64,000 nt of DNA from Alphaproteobacteria bacterium 46_93_T64 (GCA_002163135.1 MAAN01000031.1:62001-126000), one strand, 5' to 3'. Counted from the first letter of the stretch, positions 8,752 through 18,061 are shown. Numbers and translations: made by a program. The notes: a model not told the origin generated them from the letters alone.

Positions 8752-11718
8752 ATGCCTGCATCCGAAATTTTATCGTTCCTAGACGAAATCAATCTACTCC
8801 CATCTCCGTCTAATTCAGATTATCTTCGGATTGGGTTGGAAAATTGGACTGAGCTATGCGCGCAGGATCCCGAATTATCCAATGTGGCGAATGAATTGGG
8901 CAATTCTAAGGACGGCACTAAAATATTAGCATCTATCTTTGGAAACAGTCCATATTTAAGCCAATGCGCGTTAGGGGATACCGATTTTCTTGTCTATCTT
9001 TTGCGAAATGGCAGTAAGAAAGCTCTCAAATATATCTATAACGAACTGAAAAACACCGCGCCCCCAGAAGTTGATCAATCTGTCATTATGAAATCCTTGA
9101 GGGTTGCAAAAAAACGTGTTGCGCTTCTAACGGCACTTGGCGATTTGGGCCACGCGTTATCTCTGAACAAAATTACACGGACACTGTCCGAATTTGCGAG
9201 TGAAGCAACGAACCGCTGCTTATCTCATTTGCTCTTAGCTGCGCATAATAAAGGCGATCTCGCTCTCCCACATCCTGAAACACCAGTTAAAAACTGCGGT
9301 GTCATTATTTTGGGTATGGGAAAACTTGGCGCGTTCGAACTAAATTACTCTAGCGACATTGATCTAATTGTTCTGTTTGACTCAGAAAAGATAAATTATA
9401 CTGGCCGAAAATTCATGGACGATTGTTTCGTCCGCATCACCCGAAATCTTGTAAAGATGATGCAGGAGCGCACCGCAGATGGGTATGTTTTCAGAACTGA
9501 TCTAAGGCTGCGCCCTGATCCCGGCGCTACGCCGATCGCACTTCCTCTTGCAGCAGCTCACACCTATTACGAAAGCCAAGGGCAAAATTGGGAAAGAGCC
9601 GCAATGATTAAGGCCCGCCCAATAGCGGGCGATATAAACGCAGGGGATGAGTTTGTTACTTTCCTCAGACCGTTTGTCTGGCGCAAATTTTTAGACTTTG
9701 CAGCGATCGCGGATATTCAGGCAATAAAATCCCAAATTCATACGCATAAAGGTTTTGCAGAAATTGCACTTGATGGGCACAACATCAAAATTGGTAGAGG
9801 CGGCATTCGTGAGATAGAGTTTTTCTGTCAGACGCAACAGCTTATAGAAGGGGGCCGCAACCCTGCCCTTCAGACCTCCACTACTCTTGGTACATTGAAC
9901 GCGCTTGTCGTAGCAGATAAAGTTGGAGCCACAGTTCGGGACGATCTTGAAAAAGCATATATCTTCCTGCGCACACTGGAACATCGTTTGCAGATGATCA
10001 ACGACGAACAGACGCAACTCCTCCCAGATAAACCAGAAGAGCTTGATCAGCTCGGTATCTTTATGGGTTATGACGATCCAGCCATATTCCGATCTGAACT
10101 CGAACAAACACTAAATGTTGTTAAATCCCATTATGACAACCTCTTCAAATTTGAAGAAAGCGTCGAGCGAACAGTGGGACGGCTAGTCTTTACTGGATCA
10201 GATAATGACCCTGAAACCCTTATATCTTTAAGCGCTTTAGGATTTGAAGATACATCGGCTATTTCCCAGATTATCCGTGAATGGCACCATGGTCGTTATC
10301 GGGCGACGCGTACAGTGCGCGCGCAACAGCTTCTCACAGCCCTCATGCCCACAATTTTGGAGGATCTAGCAGATACAGTAACTCCCGACGCAGCCTTCAT
10401 GCGGTTCGATGCGTTTTTGAAAAAACTGCCTGCTGGAGTTCAACTCTTTTCACTTTTCAATGCCCATCCACGCCTCTTGAAACTTGTTGCTAAGATTATG
10501 GGGATGGCACCTGAACTTGCGGACCGATTATCGGCAAACCCTCTCTTATTGGATGGTGTGCTATCACCAGATTTCATGGGTCCAATACCTGACCGTGCAG
10601 ATCTTATTGATGATCTAAATCTGATGCTTGAATCTGCGCGAGATTTTCAGGATATTCTTGATATTTCGAGACGTTGGCTCAATGACCTAAAATTCAGGAT
10701 TGGGGTTCAGATTCTCAGCAATATCAATGGAGAGTTTCAGTTTGGCGCCACAGTGACAGCGGGTGCTAGTCTTACAAAAATTGCTGAAATCACCATGCAA
10801 ACTCTTTTGGCATTAGTGGAGGCTGAACTTGCGGCAAAGCACGGGTATGTTCCCGGCGGCCGCTTTACCGTAATTGCTGCGGGTAAGCTAGGCAGTTATG
10901 AAATGACACCAAAATCAGATGCTGATCTAATTTTTGTTTATGATCTACCAGAGGAAGATGTACTGACGGACGGAGAAAAGCCCATTCCGCCAGGCCTTTA
11001 TTATACCCGTTTGTCACAACGCTTTATAAACGCTTTAAGTGCTCTGACTGGCGAAGGGATACTCTACGAAGTAGATATGAGACTGCGCCCACATGGAAAT
11101 TCGGGTCCACTCGCCCTTTCACTTTCCGGCTTTCAAAAATATTATATGGAAGATGCGTGGACATGGGAGCATTTAGCCCTCACGCGTGCTCGTTCTATCG
11201 CAGGCGATACTGATCTTCAAAGTGAGGTAAACATCGTTCTTTCGAAGATAATTCAAACGAAGCGGGATACGAAAACCATATCGACAAATTTACTTGATAT
11301 GCAAAAACGTTTGCATAAAGAACATGCGTCAAAACCCTTCTGGGCCCTAAAGCACTATCCCGGCGCTTTAATGGATTTGGAACTTATCTGTCAGTATCTT
11401 AAATTGGTACATGGAAATGATCATCCTGAAATCCTTACCACCAACACAATTGAGAGTTTTCATGCGATGGCAGCCCAAAGTGTTCTGGATGAAGACACAG
11501 CGAAACTGCTGACGAGCGCTATGATCCTCTATCTAAATCTACAAGGCTTGATCCGACTATCGCTCAAAGACCGGATCGTCACAGACACCGTCCCCACCGC
11601 CCTTAAAGAAGCACTCTGTCTTGCCGCTAAGCAACCGAATTTCGATCTTCTGTCTCAACATATTGAAAAAACAGAAAAACAAGTCTCAGAAATTTTCGAA
11701 AAGATCATTGGCAAGTAA
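8752..11718 (+). CDS. glnE: Glutamine synthetase adenylyltransferase / adenylyl-removing enzyme
   Basis: About 989 residues with the duplicated architecture of GlnE. The N-terminal nucleotidyltransferase has GMGKLGAFELNYSSDIDLIV (residues about 190-210). The C-terminal one has AAGKLGSYEMTPKSDADLIF (about 710-730). Both keep the Asp-x-Asp metal motif, so both the deadenylylating and adenylylating halves look intact. Each half is followed by its linker: RLRPDPGATPIA and RGGIREIEFF in the first, RLRPHGNSGPLA in the second. The enzyme controls glutamine synthetase activity in response to PII. ATG 8752 is preferred over an in-frame TTG at 8737. It is probably monocistronic or co-transcribed with bcp 80 nt downstream. 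Confidence 0.97.
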   Translation: MPASEILSFLDEINLLPSPSNSDYLRIGLENWTELCAQDPELSNVANELGNSKDGTKILASIFGNSPYLSQCALGDTDFLVYLLRNGSKKALKYIYNELKNTAPPEVDQSVIMKSLRVAKKRVALLTALGDLGHALSLNKITRTLSEFASEATNRCLSHLLLAAHNKGDLALPHPETPVKNCGVIILGMGKLGAFELNYSSDIDLIVLFDSEKINYTGRKFMDDCFVRITRNLVKMMQERTADGYVFRTDLRLRPDPGATPIALPLAAAHTYYESQGQNWERAAMIKARPIAGDINAGDEFVTFLRPFVWRKFLDFAAIADIQAIKSQIHTHKGFAEIALDGHNIKIGRGGIREIEFFCQTQQLIEGGRNPALQTSTTLGTLNALVVADKVGATVRDDLEKAYIFLRTLEHRLQMINDEQTQLLPDKPEELDQLGIFMGYDDPAIFRSELEQTLNVVKSHYDNLFKFEESVERTVGRLVFTGSDNDPETLISLSALGFEDTSAISQIIREWHHGRYRATRTVRAQQLLTALMPTILEDLADTVTPDAAFMRFDAFLKKLPAGVQLFSLFNAHPRLLKLVAKIMGMAPELADRLSANPLLLDGVLSPDFMGPIPDRADLIDDLNLMLESARDFQDILDISRRWLNDLKFRIGVQILSNINGEFQFGATVTAGASLTKIAEITMQTLLALVEAELAAKHGYVPGGRFTVIAAGKLGSYEMTPKSDADLIFVYDLPEEDVLTDGEKPIPPGLYYTRLSQRFINALSALTGEGILYEVDMRLRPHGNSGPLALSLSGFQKYYMEDAWTWEHLALTRARSIAGDTDLQSEVNIVLSKIIQTKRDTKTISTNLLDMQKRLHKEHASKPFWALKHYPGALMDLELICQYLKLVHGNDHPEILTTNTIESFHAMAAQSVLDEDTAKLLTSAMILYLNLQGLIRLSLKDRIVTDTVPTALKEALCLAAKQPNFDLLSQHIEKTEKQVSEIFEKIIGK

Positions 11719-11798
11719 TTGACCCGCTTGAACACTCTCCTATACTACAATCCATCCACCGCATAATTAATGAAAAACGATACTAAAAAGGAAAAACC

Positions 11799-12260
11799 AT
11801 GCTGGAAGAAGGCCAACAAGCTCCTGCCTTTAATATGCCAACAGACACTGTTGGCGAGGTCAGCAATGAAACTTTAAGCGGGAGCCCATACGTTATTTAT
11901 TTTTACCCAAAAGACGACACTCCCGGTTGCACCAAAGAAGCCATTGGCTTTACAGAACTCAAAAATGAGTTTGATGCTTTAAGTGTGAAAATCATAGGGA
12001 TTTCAAAAGACACACTCGCCAAACATGAAAAATTTCGCACCAAACATGAGTTGGACATAATTTTGGCCAGTGATGAAGATGGTGCAATGTGTGAAGCGTT
12101 TGGTGTTTGGGTTGAAAAGAACATGTACGGACGTAAATACATGGGGATTGAGCGTGCTACATTTTTAATGGATGCAACTGGCACAGTTCGAAAAATTTGG
12201 CGGAAAGTTCGCGTTAAAGGGCATGTTGATGCCGTCTTGGAGGCAGCCAACACACTATAA
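11799..12260 (+). CDS. bcp: Thioredoxin-dependent thiol peroxidase (Bcp/PrxQ family)
   Basis: 153 residues with the thioredoxin fold of peroxiredoxin Q. YFYPKDDTPGCTKEA contains the peroxidatic Cys44 and its conserved Pro/Thr. In the E. coli type the resolving Cys is five residues later, but here that position is Ile49 (GCTKEAIGF). A second Cys lies near residue 96 in GAMCEAFGVW and could resolve instead, or the enzyme may work as a 1-Cys type. It reduces hydroperoxides in the cytoplasm. AAAAGGAAAAACC precedes the ATG and serves as ribosome site. Confidence 0.94.
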   Translation: MLEEGQQAPAFNMPTDTVGEVSNETLSGSPYVIYFYPKDDTPGCTKEAIGFTELKNEFDALSVKIIGISKDTLAKHEKFRTKHELDIILASDEDGAMCEAFGVWVEKNMYGRKYMGIERATFLMDATGTVRKIWRKVRVKGHVDAVLEAANTL

Positions 12261-12289
12261 CGAAGCCCTAATACCCAAAGTTCGACAAC

Positions 12290-12718
12290 TCAAGACACGG
12301 AGGAGTTTAAGACCCCTCGAATTTTCTCTGCATTCTCTTTAATAAGTGTCATGTCGCCCATAATACCGGGAGGTCCCGGTTTTACATCCGTATGGCGCGG
12401 CAGTACATGAAAATGCAGATGAAAAACTTCCTGCCCGCCTGCAGCTTCGTTGAATTGCTGTAACGTAATTCCGTCGGCATTGAACGCGGTTTGTAGTGCA
12501 TGCCCCATTTTTTGGACAGTATCCATGCAAGCGGTTAATTGGGCACTTGTAGCATCCAGCATATTGCGGGCAGGTGTTTTGGGGATAACCAAAACATGAC
12601 CATTCGCGCGTGGCATAATGTCCATAATCACCACCGTATGGTCATCTTCATAAACCTGTTCAGATGGGATTTCGCCCCTCAATATTTTTGCGAATATATT
12701 CTCGTTATCATAGGTCAT
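12290..12718 (-). CDS. HIT family nucleotide-binding protein
   Basis: 142 residues from ATG 12718, chosen because AAGGGA lies about 6 nt upstream; the frame extends further but without support. It carries the histidine triad FHLHFHVLPR near residue 100, an N-terminal IFAKILRGEIPSEQVYED block and GHVLVIPKTPARN, all typical of Hint/HinT-like hydrolases that cleave nucleoside phosphoramidates or dinucleoside polyphosphates. No partner is implied by the neighbours. It is divergent from the DUF455 gene and convergent with bcp. Confidence 0.92.
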   Translation of the reverse strand: MTYDNENIFAKILRGEIPSEQVYEDDHTVVIMDIMPRANGHVLVIPKTPARNMLDATSAQLTACMDTVQKMGHALQTAFNADGITLQQFNEAAGGQEVFHLHFHVLPRHTDVKPGPPGIMGDMTLIKENAEKIRGVLNSSVS

Positions 12719-12838
12719 GTTTTTATCCCTTATCTGCCAGATGGACGACTTCAATCGAAGGCAATCGAAATATCTGGAACTTTGCACCCAGTTTAAGATA
12801 TATCGTGAGTGAGTTCTCTTTTAAACGATAGATTTTTC

Positions 12839-13642
12839 ATGATTACCTTAAGCGATTTAGCGCTGGAAGTTCTAAATACGGCTGACGCAACAGCAAAAGC
12901 CGTCCTAAGTCGGAAGAATGCCGAAATTTGGCGGTCAAATCCGCAAATGCCTGTGGGAAACTCAACGCCACCGGATCGCCCCGCTCGGCCTGAAAAGCCA
13001 GATTTAATTAATCCACATGACATGCCGCGAAGACGTGGTCAGTCAGAAAAATCACGTGCAACTCTTCTTCATGCCGTTCTTCATATTGAGCTTAATGCCA
13101 TTGACCTGGCTTGGGATATGGTCGCTAGATTCAACTCTCATGAAATGCCGCGAGAATTTTTTGATGATTGGGTGATCGTCGGCGATGAAGAAGGTAAGCA
13201 TTTCATGCTTTTGTCTGACAGAGTTGCTGAGCTCGGGTATTCCTACGGTGACTTTCCAGCTCATGATGGTCTTTGGGAAGCAGCTTATGATACGCGCAAT
13301 GATATTGCCGCACGCCTTGCCATTGTTCCAATGGTATTGGAGGCCCGTGGACTAGACGTTACACCCGGAATGATTACTCGATTCGCAAAAATGGAAGATT
13401 TTGAGAGCATAAAGATACTGGAAATAATATTGGCAGAAGAGATCGGGCACGTGGCTTCTGGAAACCGGTGGTTTCATTACATCTGTGGTAAAACACAAAA
13501 AAGTCCCAAAGAATACTGGCAAGATTTAGTCCGCAAGAACTTTAGAGGCCTTTTAAAACCTCCTTTTAACGAAGAGGCGCGTACGAAAGCGGATATGACA
13601 CCAGACTATTATTTACCCCTTGTTGAACGACACAAACCATAA
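12839..13642 (+). CDS. DUF455 family ferritin-like protein
   Basis: About 267 residues. Four helices each supply acidic or His residues in a diiron-like pattern: HIELNAIDL (about 84), GDEEGKHFML (about 117), MVLEARGLD (about 165) and LAEEIGHV (about 200). The DUF455 family has this ferritin-like fold and is found widely in proteobacteria; the reaction is not established. The short conserved N-terminal proline-rich stretch TPPDRPARPEKP is also typical. ATG 12839 is used; GTG 12809 is in frame but neither has a strong ribosome site. No membrane helix is seen, so it is probably cytoplasmic. Confidence 0.85.
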   Translation: MITLSDLALEVLNTADATAKAVLSRKNAEIWRSNPQMPVGNSTPPDRPARPEKPDLINPHDMPRRRGQSEKSRATLLHAVLHIELNAIDLAWDMVARFNSHEMPREFFDDWVIVGDEEGKHFMLLSDRVAELGYSYGDFPAHDGLWEAAYDTRNDIAARLAIVPMVLEARGLDVTPGMITRFAKMEDFESIKILEIILAEEIGHVASGNRWFHYICGKTQKSPKEYWQDLVRKNFRGLLKPPFNEEARTKADMTPDYYLPLVERHKP

Positions 13643-13682
13643 AGCTCATCTGTTCATTAGCAGACAACCAAATTAGTGCCAG

Positions 13683-13711
13683 TTGATATTTTCATTAAAA
13701 TTTGCTTAATA
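13683..13711 (+). promoter_or_regulatory. Putative promoter of the M23 peptidase-bactofilin operon
   Basis: TTGATA (13683-13688) and TTAATA (13706-13711) are 17 nt apart, about 50 nt before the start codon at 13760. Consensus match only. Confidence 0.5.
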
Positions 13712-13759
13712 GACCCGGTTCAGATCAGCGCTAAATGTGCCTTGATGAGTGGGGAGTGA

Positions 13760-15226
13760 ATGAAGAAATTTTCAGTGTTCGAACGCGCGTTTGCGCCTAG
13801 ACAGATCATCATTAGTACTGGTGGCCAGCCCAAATACGTGCATCTTGGACGAAAAACACAAATCGCAGCTCTAGCAGGCTGTGTGTCAATGGTGGCGCTT
13901 ATTGGTGGTTTGGTTCTTTATACAGCCAACCAAAATGACGCTCTAGGATACCAAAATAAACAACTTACGTTGCTTCAAGACAAAGTGCGCGACATTTCTT
14001 CAACTTTGCTGCATTCCCAGTCTAATCTTTCACTGGCGAAATCAGAGTTGGATCAACAGTATGCGAGACTTGAAAATATCCTCTCTCAACGTCAAAATCT
14101 TGAAATTACGTTGCAAACGGCAACTGCAAATCTTGAGCAAAAGGCTCATGACATAAACAGCCGGGATCAGTATGCTGACGATCTGGAAAACCGGATTAAC
14201 TTATTGTCGACGCGTCTTGCACATACAAATACACGAAGCGAAGAGCTGTCTTTAAAAATTACCAAGATTAACAAGGCACTTTACGAAACGACTGAAGAGC
14301 GTGATTTACATGCTGAAGGCAAATTAATTGCGCAAAAGAAACTGTCTTCCCTTAATCGGGAGTTGCAGATGTTCCAGTCGACCAAGGACGAGATTTACAA
14401 AGAACTACAATCAACCAGAACCCGACTTTCTACTTTTGAAAAAGATCGAGTTGCAAGTGAGTTGATGGTAAGTGAATTAAAAAATCAGGTGAATGATTTA
14501 AAGGATAGAATTTCAACAATATCTCACAAAAACAAAGCCTTAATCGCAAGAGTTCACCAACAAGCTGAAGAAGGAATTGATGCTCTTGCGGAGACGATTA
14601 CACTTACAGGTCTAAATCCAGAAGAAGTGTTATCGCTGGATAACGCTGAAGGCAAAGGTGGCCCTTTCTATGGCCTTTCAAATACGCGCAAACTACTAAA
14701 TATAGAACAGCGTTATCATGAGGATGCTCAAAAGATGGAGGCTAGTCTGATCAAATGGACGACACTAAATGCCCTCATGAAAAACATCCCGCTCGCGCGT
14801 CCTGTTGATACTGGCTATATCACCTCCAGTTTTGGTAAGCGCCGCGACCCCGTAACTAAAAAGCGTGCGTTTCATTCAGGCGTCGATATTAGTGGTCCAA
14901 AAAATTCCAAAATTTTGGCAACAGCCCCCGGTAAAGTCATATTTGTTGGCCGAAACGGTGCTTACGGACTAATGGTAGAAATTGACCACGGGCAAGGATT
15001 TAAGTCCAAATATGGACATCTTAAAAAGACGCACGTGAAAAAAGGCCAGCAAATCGCATTTCGCACAAAAGTAGGCACAATGGGATCCACCGGCCGTAGC
15101 ACCGGACGCCATGTGCATTACGAAATTACCTACAATGGTGAAAATCAAAATCCATCAAAGTTTTTTAAAGCTGGCAATTACGCCTTTAAAACCAGTAGCA
15201 TGTCTGAGCAAAAACCATCTAACTAG
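13760..15226 (+). CDS. Membrane-anchored M23 peptidoglycan endopeptidase (LmdC-like)
   Basis: 488 residues. A short cytosolic head is followed by one membrane helix (about 35-57: IAALAGCVSMVALIGGLVLY), a long periplasmic coiled coil (about 60-275) and a C-terminal M23/LytM domain (about 350-470). The zinc ligands are present: His372 and Asp376 in HSGVD, and His453 in HVHYE with His451 as catalytic partner. The domain is therefore expected to be active and to cut peptide crosslinks in peptidoglycan. The next gene is a bactofilin 21 nt downstream. Such peptidase-bactofilin pairs shape the envelope in other alphaproteobacteria, where the cytosolic tail binds the bactofilin polymer. GGGGAG upstream of ATG supports the start. 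Confidence 0.92.
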   Translation: MKKFSVFERAFAPRQIIISTGGQPKYVHLGRKTQIAALAGCVSMVALIGGLVLYTANQNDALGYQNKQLTLLQDKVRDISSTLLHSQSNLSLAKSELDQQYARLENILSQRQNLEITLQTATANLEQKAHDINSRDQYADDLENRINLLSTRLAHTNTRSEELSLKITKINKALYETTEERDLHAEGKLIAQKKLSSLNRELQMFQSTKDEIYKELQSTRTRLSTFEKDRVASELMVSELKNQVNDLKDRISTISHKNKALIARVHQQAEEGIDALAETITLTGLNPEEVLSLDNAEGKGGPFYGLSNTRKLLNIEQRYHEDAQKMEASLIKWTTLNALMKNIPLARPVDTGYITSSFGKRRDPVTKKRAFHSGVDISGPKNSKILATAPGKVIFVGRNGAYGLMVEIDHGQGFKSKYGHLKKTHVKKGQQIAFRTKVGTMGSTGRSTGRHVHYEITYNGENQNPSKFFKAGNYAFKTSSMSEQKPSN

Positions 15227-15247
15227 CTAAAGAAGGAAACGCGATCG

Positions 15248-15688
15248 ATGTTTTCAGCAACTAGTGACAAGAAATCCCGTTCAGGGGGAAGTAGTGTGGA
15301 CATGCCTTCAATCATCGCCAAAGGCTTGGTAATTAATGGAAACCTTGAATGTGACGGTGAGTTACAGATAAACGGTATAGTCGTGGGTGATATACGGGCT
15401 GAAAAACTCACATTGGGCGAAACGTCCCATGTGACAGGCAATATTTCAGCAGCTGAAATATTGATACACGGCAAAGTGGATGGTAATTTAAAAGGTGAGG
15501 ATGTATGTATCTTCGCTTCCGCCAGTGTTAAAGGTGACGTTACTAACAGCTCGCTTAGTATTGAGCCTGGCGCAGTTATAGATGGTCATTGCAAGCACAG
15601 TGATAGCCCGCGAGATACGGCTGAAACGGTTGCCCTGTTCGACAACAGCCAAACTACAACTGGCGACGAGTTCTTCGGAAAACGATAA
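15248..15688 (+). CDS. bacA: Bactofilin (polymer-forming cytoskeletal protein)
   Basis: 146 residues with the bactofilin domain at about 20-115. It starts with IIAKGLVINGNLECDGELQI and continues as short beta-helix repeats (VVGDIRAEKLTLG, VTGNISAAEILIHG, VDGNLKGEDVCIFA, VKGDVTNSSLSIE). Disordered N- and C-terminal tails flank it, as usual. Bactofilins assemble without nucleotide into filaments at the inner membrane and localise cell-wall enzymes. It is in an operon with the upstream M23 peptidase; AAGGAAACG precedes the ATG. The last 27 codons, stop included, have a diverged second copy about 1.8 kb downstream. The gene symbol follows common usage for alphaproteobacterial bactofilins. Confidence 0.94.
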   Translation: MFSATSDKKSRSGGSSVDMPSIIAKGLVINGNLECDGELQINGIVVGDIRAEKLTLGETSHVTGNISAAEILIHGKVDGNLKGEDVCIFASASVKGDVTNSSLSIEPGAVIDGHCKHSDSPRDTAETVALFDNSQTTTGDEFFGKR

Positions 15689-15745
15689 TTAAAGAGCCAT
15701 AACTCCCCCCCAAACGGCATTTTTGTTGCCACATCTGTGCTTTAT

Positions 15746-15770
15746 GCCGGTGGGCTGGTCTGCCATCGGC
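15746..15770. terminator. Weak hairpin between bacA and the diguanylate cyclase
   Basis: GCCGGTGG (15746-15753) pairs with CCATCGGC (15763-15770) including one G-T pair, loop 9 nt. There is no T run on either side, so it is a weak terminator candidate for these convergent genes. Confidence 0.3.
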
Positions 15771-15804
15771 CAAGAGGGATCATAGACCTGTTAATTATGT
15801 CGGC

Positions 15805-17181
15805 TCATGGAACCTTTTTGGCTCTTTTGGCTGCATACATACGCTTGTCTGCCCAATTCAGTATTGCATCAATACTATCTGCATCATCTGGATAAACAGC
15901 AGAGCCAATACTTGCGCTGATTTGTAATCGGTTTCCATCAATGCTCGCCAAACCCATCAAGTTGGCATCTAGATGTTGACGAATGGTCTGCATGTCTGCT
16001 TCGTGATGAATATCATTGACTAAGATTAGAAACTCATCACCTCCGGTTCTCGCCACTGTGTCGGTTGCCCTTACACTGGCAAGCATTCTTCTCGCCGCCT
16101 CAATTAACAAGCCATCCCCTACTTTATGTCCCAAGCTATCGTTGACGATCTTGAAATCATCTAAGTCGAGACAGAAAACACCGAAAGCTGAGTTATAGCG
16201 TTTACTATAGGACATAACTTGTAACATTCGGTCATCCAGTAAACGTCTATTTGGTAAATTCGTCAGATGATCATAAAATGCCAAGTCTTGATTGAGCTGT
16301 TTTGACAAAGATAGCTTCGTGACCAAATAGCCAAATAAACACGCCGTTAGGATACCAAAACTATGCAACAGCAGAATGAGAACGTCATTTGATTTCCAGC
16401 CGTCTAATGGCATCGCAGCAATTTGCCAAGTTCCATTAGGTAACCTAATTGATGAAAATATGGCATCTTGAGAAAACAGCTCGATATTACCCACAATTAT
16501 ATCGCCGTGCTTCCCTAAACCACCTTTTCCTCTTACAGCAAACATAGTTTTCTGTTGTATTTCGTCAAAGTTAGCTGATCTGAAAAAGCCTTCCGTCTCA
16601 ATCACTATGGAAGCTAATCCCCAGTAAGTAGACTTATTTGGTCCAAGGTTCTCCGCCACGTTAGTCCGAGTAAAAATAGGCGTTCTTACAATAAAAGCAT
16701 TCCCACCCTGAACGAGGTCTATAGGGCCTGCCACTATGGTTCCTTTTGAGTCGATTGCTCTCTTTACTGCGGGCCATTGTTTAGCACTTTTTTCATAGTT
16801 CAGCCCTAAAGCCGCTTCATTGCCGGAAAGAGGATAAATGTGGGTAATAACATTATCCCTAGCCAATCCTATATTTCTAATATTGCGTCCAGCTATTATT
16901 ATTTCTCTGGCGATCTGATTAAATTCATTTTCATCAATATCAGGATGCGTCGATACATGAGCCATTAGGCCTGCTGACAAGAACAGCATTGAATTGAATT
17001 CACCTTCAATCTTCGCACGTACAGTTGCCACTTTATCAATGGTAGCACTGCGTTTCCTCTCGTGCTGATTAGAAAGTAGTAGACTTATAATAAGTTCAAA
17101 ACATACTAAAAATATCACAAACGTGAGTAGTCCGATAAAAATATGCGGAAGATCATGTTTAGCAATGCGTAATTTTACCAT
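15805..17181 (-). CDS. CHASE-domain diguanylate cyclase
   Basis: 458 residues. TM1 (about 14-36) and TM2 (about 268-292) bracket a periplasmic CHASE-type sensor with IRNIGLARDNVITHIYPL and GPIDLVQGGNAFIVRTPI. The cytosolic GGDEF domain (about 300-455) has the intact active site GGDEF (380-384), the DxLTxLPNRR entry motif (YDHLTNLPNRR) and a DLDDFKIVND metal loop. RATD (from Arg371) lies exactly five residues before GGDEF, so the c-di-GMP inhibitory I-site is present. It should make c-di-GMP in response to an external small ligand. There is no EAL domain. It is flanked by bacA and a relic of a bactofilin 3' end, which suggests insertion at this place. Confidence 0.93.
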   Translation of the reverse strand: MVKLRIAKHDLPHIFIGLLTFVIFLVCFELIISLLLSNQHERKRSATIDKVATVRAKIEGEFNSMLFLSAGLMAHVSTHPDIDENEFNQIAREIIIAGRNIRNIGLARDNVITHIYPLSGNEAALGLNYEKSAKQWPAVKRAIDSKGTIVAGPIDLVQGGNAFIVRTPIFTRTNVAENLGPNKSTYWGLASIVIETEGFFRSANFDEIQQKTMFAVRGKGGLGKHGDIIVGNIELFSQDAIFSSIRLPNGTWQIAAMPLDGWKSNDVLILLLHSFGILTACLFGYLVTKLSLSKQLNQDLAFYDHLTNLPNRRLLDDRMLQVMSYSKRYNSAFGVFCLDLDDFKIVNDSLGHKVGDGLLIEAARRMLASVRATDTVARTGGDEFLILVNDIHHEADMQTIRQHLDANLMGLASIDGNRLQISASIGSAVYPDDADSIDAILNWADKRMYAAKRAKKVP

Positions 17182-17505
17182 AGCTGTCTTCGATGCGATT
17201 ATGACTTAAAGAGGATTAGATAAAGCACAATAGAGACGCGTAATATCTTAAAATATGAGCATGAAATTAATTTTGCGTAACAACTATATTATAATTATTC
17301 AATTAGCATTCGAGCTGCCATGAAAAGACAATATCTCATTGCCGCAAGGTAATTAGGTCGTTGCACGAATTCAGTTCGTAAGTAGAACAAGTACATGGAA
17401 CTAGACTTAGATTATACATGCTAAATAAGACGAGTGGATCTAAAGTCAAAGTGGTGCCAAATAACCATCAATAAATATACTTAGCCGGGTGGTCGATTGC
17501 GTCGT
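17182..17505. other. AT-rich intergenic stretch upstream of the diguanylate cyclase
   Basis: No open frame with coding character is seen. The part nearest 17181 should hold the promoter and leader of the minus-strand cyclase. The remainder is AT-rich and, judging from what follows at 17506, probably scrambled remains of an older rearrangement. A small RNA cannot be excluded. Confidence 0.4.
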
Positions 17506-17586
17506 CCCCGAGATACGGCTGAAAAGGATGCTTTATTCGATAACAGCCAGATCACAACTAGCGACGAGTTCTTCAGAAAAAGATAA
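17506..17586 (+). pseudogene. Relic of a second bactofilin gene (3' end only)
   Basis: These 81 nt align without gaps to the last 81 nt of bacA (15608-15688), with 13 differences by eye (about 84 percent identity). The reading frame and stop are kept: PRDTAEKDALFDNSQ then ITTSDEFFRKR and TAA, 21 of 26 residues identical to the bacA tail. Nothing upstream encodes the bactofilin fold, so this is a fragment. It is followed at once by the terminator at 17589-17615, which may be the original terminator of the bactofilin operon. Confidence 0.8.
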
Positions 17587-17588
17587 TA

Positions 17589-17615
17589 AAAAAGGGCCCT
17601 GTAAGGGCCCTTTTT
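17589..17615. terminator. Bidirectional intrinsic terminator
   Basis: A perfect 12-bp stem (17589-17600 with 17604-17615) carries a GGGCCC core and a 3-nt loop, with A run on one side and T run on the other. It serves ndk on the minus strand and, historically, the bactofilin side on the plus strand. Confidence 0.9.
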
Positions 17616-17638
17616 CAAATCTGCTAACTGATTAGCTA

Positions 17639-18061
17639 TTAGCCAACCAATTCAGAACCTGCAAAGAAATATGCAATTTCAATTGCTGCATTTTCAGCGC
17701 TGTCAGAACCATGAGCTGAGTTAGCTTCGATGCTTTCAGCAAATGTTTTACGGATTGTGCCTTCATCCGCATCTTTTGGGTTTGTTGCGCCCATTACGTC
17801 GCGGTTAGCTGCGATAGCGTTTTCACCTTCAAGAACCTGGACAACAACTGGACCAGAGATCATGAAATCTACCAGTTCGCCAAAGAAAGGGCGCTCTTTG
17901 TGCACTGCGTAAAATGTCTCTGCATTTTGGCGGCTCATTTGGATGCGTTTTTGCGCAATAACACGAAGACCCGCGTCTTCAAGCATTGCATTGATTTTGC
18001 CTGTAAGGTTACGGCGAGTCGCATCGGGTTTAAGAATTGAGAAAGTACGTTCAATAGCCAT
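17639..18061 (-). CDS. ndk: Nucleoside diphosphate kinase
   Basis: 140 residues from ATG 18061 ([14 protein letters not shown]), the standard Ndk N-terminus; GTG 18070 and ATG 18067 are in frame but add non-family residues. NSAHGSDS holds the phospho-histidine used to move the gamma phosphate from ATP to other nucleoside diphosphates. [18 protein letters not shown] is the conserved nucleotide-binding block. Length is normal for bacterial Ndk. It is divergent from the ABC-F gene and followed by a strong terminator. Confidence 0.97.
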   Translation of the reverse strand: MAIERTFSILKPDATRRNLTGKINAMLEDAGLRVIAQKRIQMSRQNAETFYAVHKERPFFGELVDFMISGPVVVQVLEGENAIAANRDVMGATNPKDADEGTIRKTFAESIEANSAHGSDSAENAAIEIAYFFAGSELVG

